Source: Spirochaetaceae bacterium (GTDB lineage: Bacteria; Spirochaetota; Spirochaetia; Treponematales; Breznakiellaceae). From it: DNA of 11,759 nucleotides. Positions 1-6,032 of the stretch are shown piece after piece. The stretch spans positions 1-11,759 of the forward strand of contig JAITKD010000216.1 in assembly GCA_031278575.1 (NCBI GenBank). The letters run 5' to 3'. The notes beneath the pieces were generated by a model. That model did not search any database. It had not been told where the DNA came from and saw nothing but the letters and a program-made list of their open reading frames with translations. Each line of letters begins with the position of its first letter. Position 1 is the first letter of the stretch. The translations under genes were made by a program, and so were the position numbers.

Positions 1-69
1 GGGTATCTTGTAGGTCTTATCTGGTTATGAGGTTCGTCCGTAAGGAAATTCTTTCACGATGGGGTCTAC

Positions 70-98
70 TATCATCTTTTGTGGATGATATATTTTTT
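70..98 (+). terminator. Possible Rho-independent terminator of an upstream off-window gene
   Basis: A perfect 7-bp inverted repeat (TATCATC at 70-76, GATGATA at 84-90) with a 7-nt loop is followed at once by TATTTTTT (91-98). The stem is AT-rich and therefore weak, but the T tract sits in the right place on the plus strand. It would end a plus-strand transcript entering from the left. No convincing coding sequence ends just before it inside the window. Confidence 0.4.
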
Positions 99-106
99 AG
101 CCGTTT

Positions 107-135
107 CAATTTTACCCGCGTAAAGGGTGAAATTG
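107..135 (+). repeat. Inverted repeat / RNA hairpin in the leader of the Rrf2 gene
   Basis: CAATTTTACCC (107-117) and GGGTGAAATTG (125-135) form an 11-bp stem around a 7-nt loop, with one G-U pair when transcribed on the plus strand. No T tract follows, so it is not an obvious terminator. It lies about 140 bp before the Rrf2 start and could be a leader structure or an operator-type dyad. A smaller inverted repeat (CGTTTT at 170-175, AAAACG at 181-186) lies between it and the gene. Confidence 0.4.
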
Positions 136-139
136 GGGT

Positions 140-152
140 GGGGCCAGACCCC
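140..152. repeat. GGGGCCAGACCCC palindromic motif (possible REP-like remnant)
   Basis: The 13-mer at 140-152 has GGGG and CCCC arms around CCAGA. Its reverse-strand counterpart differs by one base and lies at 11524-11536, within the RAYT-type transposase gene. Palindromes of this sort are typical of REP elements mobilised by RAYT transposases, but two copies in one window do not prove it. Confidence 0.3.
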
Positions 153-273
153 TGGATGAAAAGAGGAGACGTTTTCAGAAAAAACGCATTGTTCCGGATC
201 TGAGTTTCAAAGTAGTAAGCCAGGGTCCGGGGATAATCGTATTTTGAAAGCGGCTCAGGAAAAAGGGGGTTTT

Positions 274-714
274 ATGAGGATTACCACTCGGGGCCGGTAC
301 GCGCTTCGGGCATCTCTGGCCTTAGCGCGGCTTGGAAAAGACGGGTCCCCTGTATCTATCAACAATTTGTCAGAACAGGAGAATATTTCATCGGTGTTTT
401 TGGAACAAATTTTCTTTAGATTAAAAAAAGCGGGGATTGTTACCTCCGTAAGGGGGCCCGGAGGCGGCTTTTATTTTGCCCAGCCTCTGGATAAGTTGAC
501 CATCAAAGCGATTCTGGACGCCGCCGGGGAAGATTTGGACCTTATTAATTGCGATAAAAGCCGGGAGGATTGTGAAAGAATCGGGTATTGTCTTACCCAT
601 TCTATATGGAAAGAGGTGGCCGATTTAGTAAATAATTACTTTAGAGGTATTACTATCGCGTCAATTCTGGAAAAACACGCCAGGAATTCGGGAAAAAACG
701 TTAAGGAGTTGTAG
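274..714 (+). CDS. Rrf2-family transcriptional regulator, IscR-type [2Fe-2S] sensor
   Basis: A 146-residue DNA-binding protein. Residues 1-65 form the Rrf2 winged helix, starting MRITTRGRYALRA, with a recognition-helix and wing region ending in RGPGGGF (60-66). C93, C100, C106 and H109 (CLTH) reproduce the spacing of the IscR ligands Cys-x5-Cys-x5-Cys-x2-His with one extra residue in the first gap. The following stretch (IWKEVADLV, GITIASIL) also resembles IscR. IscR-type proteins bind a [2Fe-2S] cluster and switch operator choice with Fe-S supply. The ATG at 274 has purine-rich sequence (AGGA, AAAGGGGG) upstream and matches where the family begins. A TTG at 244 would add ten residues that do not fit. 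The stop is immediately followed by the next gene, so the two are almost surely cotranscribed. No isc or suf genes are adjacent. The family call is secure. The cluster is inferred from residues. Confidence 0.9.
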   Translation: MRITTRGRYALRASLALARLGKDGSPVSINNLSEQENISSVFLEQIFFRLKKAGIVTSVRGPGGGFYFAQPLDKLTIKAILDAAGEDLDLINCDKSREDCERIGYCLTHSIWKEVADLVNNYFRGITIASILEKHARNSGKNVKEL

Positions 715-717
715 TTG
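703..717 (+). promoter_or_regulatory. Ribosome binding site deciding the TTG start of the membrane protein
   Basis: AAGGAG at 703-708 lies inside the last codons of the Rrf2 gene, 6 nt before the TTG at 715. The TTG directly follows the TAG stop at 712-714. This spacing supports TTG as the real start and suggests translational coupling of the two genes. Confidence 0.6.
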
Positions 718-2217
718 GGAACTATAGGGGAACAGAAAAAAAATAACGCGGCCTACCAAAAGGTATTGACGGCCTTTAAAAAACAGCGGAACGGCGCTAC
801 CATCGCGGATATCACCGCAAAGACAGCCCTGCCCCTGGATTCGGTCCGGGAATTGGTAAGCGCCGCGGCGGATGAATACCAGGCCCGGCTGCAGGTGACC
901 GAATCCGGTGAAATTCTCTACTCTTTTCCCCATGGGTTCGTCAGTAAGTATCACGGTTTCCGCCGGAACCTGACCAGGGCGATAGAAAAAATAAAAAAAG
1001 GCGTCAAAATCGCCGGTGTTTGGATCTTTAAGGTGTGGATCATGGGGATGCTTCTGGGGTATTTTGTCCTTTTTATGCTCATCGCCCTGGCATCCCTGGT
1101 TATTTCCGTGGCCGGCAGTTCTTCCAATTCCGACAACCGTTCTTCCCATCGGGGAAATGGTTTGGGAGGGATGTATTTTGCCTCCCAAATTTTCAACCTG
1201 ATTATCAGGATATGGTTTTACTCGGAGTTAACCAAATCCATGGATGGGCGGTATTACGGAAACCGGCAGGTAAAACCCAAGGGCAGGCCCTTATATAAGG
1301 CCATCTTTTCTTTCGTATTCGGCGATGAGGATCCCAATGGGGATTGGCCTTCCCGGGAAAAACGGTCCGTTATTGCCTATATCCAGGCCCACGGGGGGGT
1401 AATTTCCCTGCCCGAATTTATGACCCTCACCGGGCTTCCCCCGGAAAAGGCCGATTCGGCGATCCTCTCCTGTTGCGCCGAATTCGGCGGCCTTCCGGAG
1501 GCGACCGAGGAGGGAACGGTGGTATACCGGTTTGATCCCCTGCTGCTCCGGGCGGACGGACAGGATCGCTCCTTTTCCGGAGTATCGTCTGTTATTAAAC
1601 GATTAAAGTCCTTTTCATCCAATAAAAAAACTATGAATTCCTGGTTCGGCGTCATAAACGGGGTCAATTTGGCCTTTGGAACGTATTTTCTCTTCAATTC
1701 CCTAAATACCGGCATCCTGATGCCCCGGATGCAAATTAGCGCCGGTTCCTACCTTTACGCGGTGGCCTATGGGCTTTTTTCACAATTCCTTTCCAATCCC
1801 CTGCCCTTCATCACCATCGGTTTGGGTTTGGTACCCCTCCTCTTTTCCTTCTTCTTTTGGCTCATCCCCGGCATCCGGTACCTGAAGACGCGGGAGGAAA
1901 ACGAGGCTATCAAATTTGAAAACCTGCGAAAGATAGGTTATGGCCGGATCTGGGAAAATCCTCGGAGGGTAAAGCCCGGGGATCTTACCCCGAATACTCC
2001 CGAATGCCGTCCCAAAAACCTGGCGTCCGCGGAGGACAAGATCATCAAGGAACTGGGTTCCTATGCGGTTCCCGAAGTTGATTTGGACGACGGGGGAAAT
2101 CCGGTCTACACCTTTACCGAACTCGTCCGGGAAAAGGAGGCCCTGCAAAAGTACCGTTCTTCCCTGGACGGCAGGGCTTCCTCCCTGGGAAAAACCGTCT
2201 TTGACAGCGAGGGATGA
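715..2217 (+). CDS. Membrane protein with winged-helix-like repeats, similar to a cyanobacterial/plastid family
   Basis: A 500-residue protein starting at TTG. Two winged-helix-like units are visible: residues about 12-73, ending GEILYSFP, and about 213-273, ending GTVVYRFDP. A shorter relic lies at about 437-468 and ends NPVYTF. Between the units are hydrophobic segments at about 98-134 and 153-170, and at about 310-330, 342-358 and 362-387, so the repeats would sit on one side of a membrane. The Ser/Asn/Arg-rich linker at 135-149 and the FSFVFGDEDPN motif (198-208) recall, from memory, a family found in cyanobacteria and plant chloroplasts. Plant members (for example At5g03900) are labelled iron-sulfur cluster biosynthesis family proteins, with weak functional support. 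Linkage to an IscR-type regulator fits that label loosely. The biochemical role is unknown. The gene itself is secure; the family assignment is moderate. Confidence 0.85.
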   Translation: MGTIGEQKKNNAAYQKVLTAFKKQRNGATIADITAKTALPLDSVRELVSAAADEYQARLQVTESGEILYSFPHGFVSKYHGFRRNLTRAIEKIKKGVKIAGVWIFKVWIMGMLLGYFVLFMLIALASLVISVAGSSSNSDNRSSHRGNGLGGMYFASQIFNLIIRIWFYSELTKSMDGRYYGNRQVKPKGRPLYKAIFSFVFGDEDPNGDWPSREKRSVIAYIQAHGGVISLPEFMTLTGLPPEKADSAILSCCAEFGGLPEATEEGTVVYRFDPLLLRADGQDRSFSGVSSVIKRLKSFSSNKKTMNSWFGVINGVNLAFGTYFLFNSLNTGILMPRMQISAGSYLYAVAYGLFSQFLSNPLPFITIGLGLVPLLFSFFFWLIPGIRYLKTREENEAIKFENLRKIGYGRIWENPRRVKPGDLTPNTPECRPKNLASAEDKIIKELGSYAVPEVDLDDGGNPVYTFTELVREKEALQKYRSSLDGRASSLGKTVFDSEG

Positions 2218-2412
2218 GTTTCGTCCGGTTTTTAGAATTGGGATGGTTTCAAAATTTACGATTGATCCAAAATTTAGATAGGTTTGAGACAACCGTTTTT
2301 TAAAAAAACGTTTAGCTTCTTAATAATTAATCCTTTTTTGTATAAAAAACTACAATACGATAAAAGAAATTCGGCTCATACTCAAAATAACTTTAAAACA
2401 AGGAACGGAAAA
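2218..2412. other. AT-rich intergenic stretch after the Rrf2 operon
   Basis: No convincing gene. It holds a 9-bp direct repeat CAAAATTTA (2250-2258 and 2268-2276). It also has a near-perfect AT palindrome, CGTTTTTT followed by AAAAAAACG (2294-2310). No clear Rho-independent terminator for the upstream operon is present. Confidence 0.5.
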
Positions 2413-2703
2413 ATGGTAATTGGTTCATGGATAGTGAGTACGGAAAACATGCGGTGTAAAAACTGGATGAACGGCATCGAAATAACTTTTACCCTCTCTG
2501 AAAACAACACCCTCCAGGGAAGGATCAGCACAATCCCTGAGGAATTGTTTAAAGAAATGCCCACTACCATAATCCGGGCCTTTTATATTTATAAAATGTG
2601 GCGGACGGCTACATATATATTTAAAAAAATCTATTTAAAAAAACAAGATCAACACCCCCAGGGATCTTCTCTGGGGTATGTTGATTCTCCGGATGAATTT
2701 TAA
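2413..2703 (+). CDS. Hypothetical small protein (doubtful)
   Basis: A possible 96-residue product from an ATG with AAGGA (2400-2404) 8 nt upstream. The frame is open further upstream to a TTG at 2284, but that stretch is low-complexity and AT-rich. The middle (about residues 14-50, with GIEITFTLSENN) has protein-like composition and codon use. The tail after about residue 75 is encoded by the minus-strand terminator of the convergent gene, which suggests either a fortuitous extension or a decayed gene. I recognise no family, signal peptide or clear membrane segment. It could be a gene fragment or a chance ORF. Confidence 0.3.
   Translation: MVIGSWIVSTENMRCKNWMNGIEITFTLSENNTLQGRISTIPEELFKEMPTTIIRAFYIYKMWRTATYIFKKIYLKKQDQHPQGSSLGYVDSPDEF
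2637..2685 (-). terminator. Rho-independent terminator of the CHASE2 gene
   Basis: Read on the minus strand, ATCAACA pairs with TGTTGAT (2679-2685 with 2648-2654) and CTGGGG with CCCCAG (2671-2676 with 2656-2661). The interior bulge is small and the loop is 9 nt. Seven T residues (A7 at 2637-2643 on plus) follow after four bases. This is a textbook terminator about 70 nt past the stop of the minus-strand gene. Confidence 0.8.
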
Positions 2704-2709
2704 TCGGCT

Positions 2710-2740
2710 TTGCGTATAGGAGCCCTGCTTCTATACGCAA
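2710..2740. repeat. Perfect 10-bp inverted repeat between convergent genes
   Basis: TTGCGTATAG (2710-2719) and CTATACGCAA (2731-2740) are exact reverse complements around an 11-nt loop. It lies between the stop of the minus-strand CHASE2 gene and its terminator, so it would form a hairpin in that transcript's 3' UTR. No T tract follows on either strand. Confidence 0.6.
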
Positions 2741-2757
2741 GGCTTCCGGAGCTTCCG

Positions 2758-5064
2758 CTATTTCCCCCACCTTTCCCCCCGGATCAACAACGTGTAGAAA
2801 ACCCTGGAACCTTTTGTACCGGCGGGGATACGGATCGCCCGTACCGGAATGGAACCGGCTTTTTCTTGAACCGCCTTGGTAACCAGGATGGGAACATGAT
2901 AGCGGGGGGCGAATTTGGAAAGAAGCCGGGAGCAGGCCACGGGAGGGCCGTAGACCTGGTAACCTGAACCGGGGATGGGAACAAAAGCGCATTCCCCAAC
3001 ATCAATACCGAAACACCAGGCCCCTCCCCGAGGGGAACTTTTCAAAAGCTCATCGAGAAACTTCAGCGCCTGGGCCGCCGGATTCAACGGGTCCCCATCA
3101 GAGGAGGGCTTCCCCCGGGGCTTCAGGATCGTCCGTTCCGGGGGGGATCCAAAGGCAATCAACGCCGTATTCCCCTCCCATCCCGCCATAATCCCCCCGG
3201 CCTTTATACACCACCGGGAAAGTTCCTCCCGAAAGGCGGCCCCGTCCCGGGCGGCTTCCCGGGGATCCCCCTGATTTTCCTGGGCCGCCAAAGGGTCGTT
3301 TCTCACGGCAATTACCGCGGCGGGGACCGCCACGGGCCCTAATGCCGGGGATTCTCCGGACCGGAACAGGGCTTTAAGATAGGCCGGGGTTAGGGAACCT
3401 CCATAAATCTGACGGACCAGACCCGCAAAACGGCGGTTTATGATTAGGATAACCAGGGTTGATGAGCAGGCAGCCCCCACGGCCGCGGTCAAGGGGATGA
3501 AGGGGTCTATCCAATACGCGCTCAGAAGGAAACTCCCGGAAAAGATCAAGCCGATGAGCAGGCTGAGAAAAAAACCTATCCCTAAGGAGAGGATCGGCCC
3601 TAATCTGACCAGGCAAAAACAGAGGGCAAAAGCGGAAACCAGGGACCAGAACAGGACGTACCGGTCCGGGACGGTCCGTATAACGCTGCCTGAAAGGAGG
3701 CTGTTGGCGAGGATGGCGGACGCTTCGGCTTCCGTGGGGCCCTGGGCGGCTCCCCCATTACCGGGCCCTAAAATACAAAAGGAACCATAAAGCAGGGATT
3801 TCAGGGAACCCCGTATTTCCGCCAGGACATTATATTTTTCCCTGATATCCCGAAAGGTCCTGATGAGCCCGTCCCGCAGGTCCCGCAGCCGCCGGCTTTC
3901 CGCTTCATCCGGGCCTTTGGAGGCGATGAGTTCTTCATACCCCGCAACCAAGGTCATTTCCCCGGGACCGTAACAGAAATCTTCCAGGGAAATAAAATAC
4001 GCTTCCCGGCCTTCGATCCACCGGCGTTTTTTTTCTTCATCCGGTTCCCGGAGTAACTCCTCCCGGAGGGAACGGGCATATTCATAAAGAACCGGCGGAT
4101 GCTTTTCCGGGTTTAATCCCCCATAAATCCCCTGGGGAGCCGCGGCGGTGAGGAGGCGGTAGAGTTCTTTATCCGCTTCCTCGTACTCCACGATCAGGCT
4201 CAGGGGGACCCGGTTAAAATCCTGATTTTTCCCCGGCTTTTCAATCAGGAATGCCCCTTTGTCATCCACGGGAAAAACGAGGGATTCCCCATCCCGGGAT
4301 TTTACCAGCCGGAGGATAGGGCCGTCTTCGGTATATTCCATATCCGTCTTTTGGTACCGTTCCTTGAGGGCGGTATACACCAGATGTTCCCCATATACCC
4401 CTTCCCCTAAAAGGACCGGAGCCATACGCCGCAGTACCCCGTCAGGATCGGGCGCGGGCTTAAAATACCCGGCGCCGCTGGTTTTCCAGGCCCGGCCGAA
4501 AACGGCGGCGGCTTTTTCAAAAACCCTGGTTTCCTCCTGCGGTACAAACGAAAACAAAAGCCGTTCCTTTCCCTGTTCGGTAAGATTTACCAGTTCCCCC
4601 ACATAGGCCGGGGCATCCGAAGGCGGGATGGAACCGATGCGGATGGCCTCAAAAAGGTTCAGGATATTCCCTTTTAACAAACCGAATTCCTCGTCAAAGC
4701 GGAAGACCAGTTCCGCCGCGCTTCTCACCGCTCCGGAGGAAAGGCCCACCACCGGAACCTGGATGATCAAAACCGACGCTTCGGTTTCGGTTAAGGTCAT
4801 TAAGACCGAAGCCGCCGTCTCGGGCTCAATAAAATATTGGGTAAAAAATTCCCTTTGGGGATCGACCGTACCGGTTTCGGTTTCTATCAGGGCTATTTCA
4901 CCGGAAACCGGCGGAGGCCGCCGGCGCTCCGTGAGAAAATCATAATACGGACCAAGCCGCGGCCCCGTAAGCAGGTTGCTCATCCCCAGGGCGCACACGA
5001 GGGCCGTACCCAGGGAAATACAAAGCCGTATGATTTTCAACTTTTTTGTAAAATAAATCACCAT
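2758..5064 (-). CDS. CHASE2-domain membrane receptor with degenerate nucleotide-cyclase-like domain
   Basis: A 768-residue protein. Residues about 10-31 form an N-terminal membrane anchor. Residues about 40-465 look like an extracytoplasmic CHASE2 sensor: it begins YYDFLTERR, holds LRRMAPVLLGEGVYGE (211-226) and ends with ILANSLLSGSVIRTVP (451-466). Three membrane segments follow at about 469-487, 489-511 and 519-542. Residues about 575-765 align with class III adenylate/guanylate cyclase domains: EGNTALIAFGSP (630-641) matches the GD-x3-A-x-FG region, GIDVGECAF (686-694) the IGI-x-x-G region, and VYGPPVACSRL (704-714) the region with the catalytic Asn and Arg. The expected metal Asp near 585 is absent, the second Asp is N632, and the Asn is missing. 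It is therefore probably a non-cyclising signalling or scaffold protein. The signal is unknown. The ATG at 5064 lacks a strong Shine-Dalgarno, but it gives the expected N-terminal anchor. Confidence 0.85.
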   Translation of the reverse strand: MVIYFTKKLKIIRLCISLGTALVCALGMSNLLTGPRLGPYYDFLTERRRPPPVSGEIALIETETGTVDPQREFFTQYFIEPETAASVLMTLTETEASVLIIQVPVVGLSSGAVRSAAELVFRFDEEFGLLKGNILNLFEAIRIGSIPPSDAPAYVGELVNLTEQGKERLLFSFVPQEETRVFEKAAAVFGRAWKTSGAGYFKPAPDPDGVLRRMAPVLLGEGVYGEHLVYTALKERYQKTDMEYTEDGPILRLVKSRDGESLVFPVDDKGAFLIEKPGKNQDFNRVPLSLIVEYEEADKELYRLLTAAAPQGIYGGLNPEKHPPVLYEYARSLREELLREPDEEKKRRWIEGREAYFISLEDFCYGPGEMTLVAGYEELIASKGPDEAESRRLRDLRDGLIRTFRDIREKYNVLAEIRGSLKSLLYGSFCILGPGNGGAAQGPTEAEASAILANSLLSGSVIRTVPDRYVLFWSLVSAFALCFCLVRLGPILSLGIGFFLSLLIGLIFSGSFLLSAYWIDPFIPLTAAVGAACSSTLVILIINRRFAGLVRQIYGGSLTPAYLKALFRSGESPALGPVAVPAAVIAVRNDPLAAQENQGDPREAARDGAAFREELSRWCIKAGGIMAGWEGNTALIAFGSPPERTILKPRGKPSSDGDPLNPAAQALKFLDELLKSSPRGGAWCFGIDVGECAFVPIPGSGYQVYGPPVACSRLLSKFAPRYHVPILVTKAVQEKAGSIPVRAIRIPAGTKGSRVFYTLLIRGERWGK

Positions 5065-5105
5065 AAGTTATTACCAGGTATCAAAAACAACATATTTATG
5101 ATTAT

Positions 5106-5136
5106 ATTATATGATATATATTTAAGGTAGTTTCAA
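5106..5136 (-). promoter_or_regulatory. Candidate promoter of the CHASE2 gene with overlapping palindrome
   Basis: On the minus strand TTGAAA (5136-5131) and TATAAT (5111-5106) are separated by 19 bp, longer than the usual 17. A second TATAAT overlaps at 5106-5101. The leader to the ATG at 5064 would be about 35-40 nt. The -35 box overlaps a perfect 13-bp palindrome, TAGTTTCAAACTA (5128-5140), a possible operator. The call is tentative because the whole stretch is AT-rich. Confidence 0.4.
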
Positions 5137-5149
5137 ACTATACATATTG

Positions 5150-5217
5150 ATGAAACCGGAACCTTGAATTTAAGAAAAAGAACGGATTTTAGACCGGTTT
5201 TTCCGAGCCGGTTTCAT
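5150..5217. repeat. Long-spaced perfect 10-bp inverted repeat in the divergent gap
   Basis: ATGAAACCGG (5150-5159) and CCGGTTTCAT (5208-5217) are exact reverse complements separated by 48 bp. The sequence CCGGTTT also occurs as a direct repeat at 5194-5200 within the gap. It lies between the two divergent genes and may be a pair of operator sites. No plus-strand promoter stands out; TTGAAT at 5164-5169 has no good -10 partner. Confidence 0.4.
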
Positions 5218-5295
5218 TGGGGTTAAGCGGTTTCTCAAAACACCCGTTATTGAAAACCCCCTTATCCGGTAATTTACGGAATTTCAGGAGGAGTC

Positions 5296-5880
5296 ATGGG
5301 ACAGAGAAGATCAGTTTTTATAGGGGCTATTATGATAATCGCCCTCCTATTGGCGGGGTGCGCCAAGCCCCCCACGGAAGAAATGGAAAAGGCCGCCGCG
5401 GCGGTTACCCAGGCGGAAAACGATCCCGATGCGGTCCTCTACGGGGAAGATTCTTTGATCCGGGCGAAGAACGCCCTTACCCAAATGCGGGTATCGGCGG
5501 ATTCCAAACGGTATGACGAGGCAAAACTCCTGGCCCAAGAAGCTATAGACGCCGCGGAAAAGGCCCGGAACGACGGCAGGCTGGGGGCGACCCGGGCCAA
5601 GGAAGAAGCCGAGCGGCTCCTCTCGGAGGCGCAAAACGCCCTAACCGCTACCGAAAAGACCCTGAATATGGCAAAAGATCTGGATAAGGTGGAGGCCGAT
5701 TTTGACACCCTTACCCGGAAACTGCAAACCGCCGGGAGTATTATCGGAGAAGCGGAGACAGCCCTCAACGCTTCCCGGTACCAGGACTCCCAAAATAAAA
5801 GCCGGGAAGCCCGGGCCGCCCTCGGGGACATCACCTCGGAAATTTCAGGGGCCGTTACGAAAAAATCCCGAAAAAAATGA
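5296..5880 (+). CDS. Helical lipoprotein, DUF4398-like
   Basis: A 194-residue precursor. Residues 2-5 are basic (GQRR), residues 7-20 are hydrophobic, and a lipobox LAGC ends at C22, so the mature protein would be lipidated at C22 and anchored to a membrane. The rest is rich in Ala, Glu, Lys and Arg with no other Cys and looks almost wholly alpha-helical. It shows repeated helix-pair patterns such as AKNALTQM, AKLLAQEAIDAAEKA and AERLLSEAQNAL. This matches the DUF4398 type of periplasmic helical domain common in spirochaetes. The start is fixed by AGGAGG (5286-5291), 4 nt before the ATG. It is divergent from the CHASE2 gene and convergent with the hydrogenase operon, so it is probably monocistronic. 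The function is unknown; a cell-envelope structural role is an inference. Confidence 0.88.
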   Translation: MGQRRSVFIGAIMIIALLLAGCAKPPTEEMEKAAAAVTQAENDPDAVLYGEDSLIRAKNALTQMRVSADSKRYDEAKLLAQEAIDAAEKARNDGRLGATRAKEEAERLLSEAQNALTATEKTLNMAKDLDKVEADFDTLTRKLQTAGSIIGEAETALNASRYQDSQNKSREARAALGDITSEISGAVTKKSRKK

Positions 5881-5977
5881 CCCTCCCCGTCCCGGAACAT
5901 CCTCCGCGCCGGCGGATTCGTTAGTCCTCCGGTACCGGGGGGCGGAAACGGGGGCTTCCCCATTGGGGGAACAAAAT

Positions 5978-6008
5978 GGGGACCGGAAAACCCCGCTTTC
6001 CGGCCCCC
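5978..6008 (-). terminator. Candidate terminator of the hydrogenase operon
   Basis: On the minus strand a 12-bp stem forms: GGGG, G, CCGGAAA (6008-5997) with TTTCCGG, T, CCCC (5989-5978), around a 7-nt loop. The position that is an A-C mismatch on the plus strand is a G-U pair on the minus strand, which favours function in the minus transcript. Only ATTTTGTT follows, a short T run. It lies about 25 nt after the hydA stop. The rest of 5881-6032 is GC-rich with no gene. Confidence 0.55.
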
Positions 6009-6032
6009 GCCCGCAAAAAGACGCGCCCCGGA

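Noticed and set aside
3..203. Open frame of 66 codons entering from the left edge on the plus strand
   Set aside because: It runs straight through the candidate terminator (70-98) and two inverted repeats and has no recognisable protein motif. It is more likely non-coding leader sequence.
189..237. Promoter for the Rrf2 gene (TTGTTC at 189-194 with TAGTAA at 213-218, or GATAAT at 232-237)
   Set aside because: The first pair has a poor -10 box and the second a good -10 box but no -35 partner. Neither is strong enough to annotate.
5439..5963. Minus-strand open frame of 174 codons opposite the lipoprotein gene
   Set aside because: Its Ser/Arg/Ala-rich composition is what an Ala/Glu-rich helical gene gives on its opposite strand. 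The lipoprotein on the plus strand has a signal peptide, lipobox and strong ribosome site.
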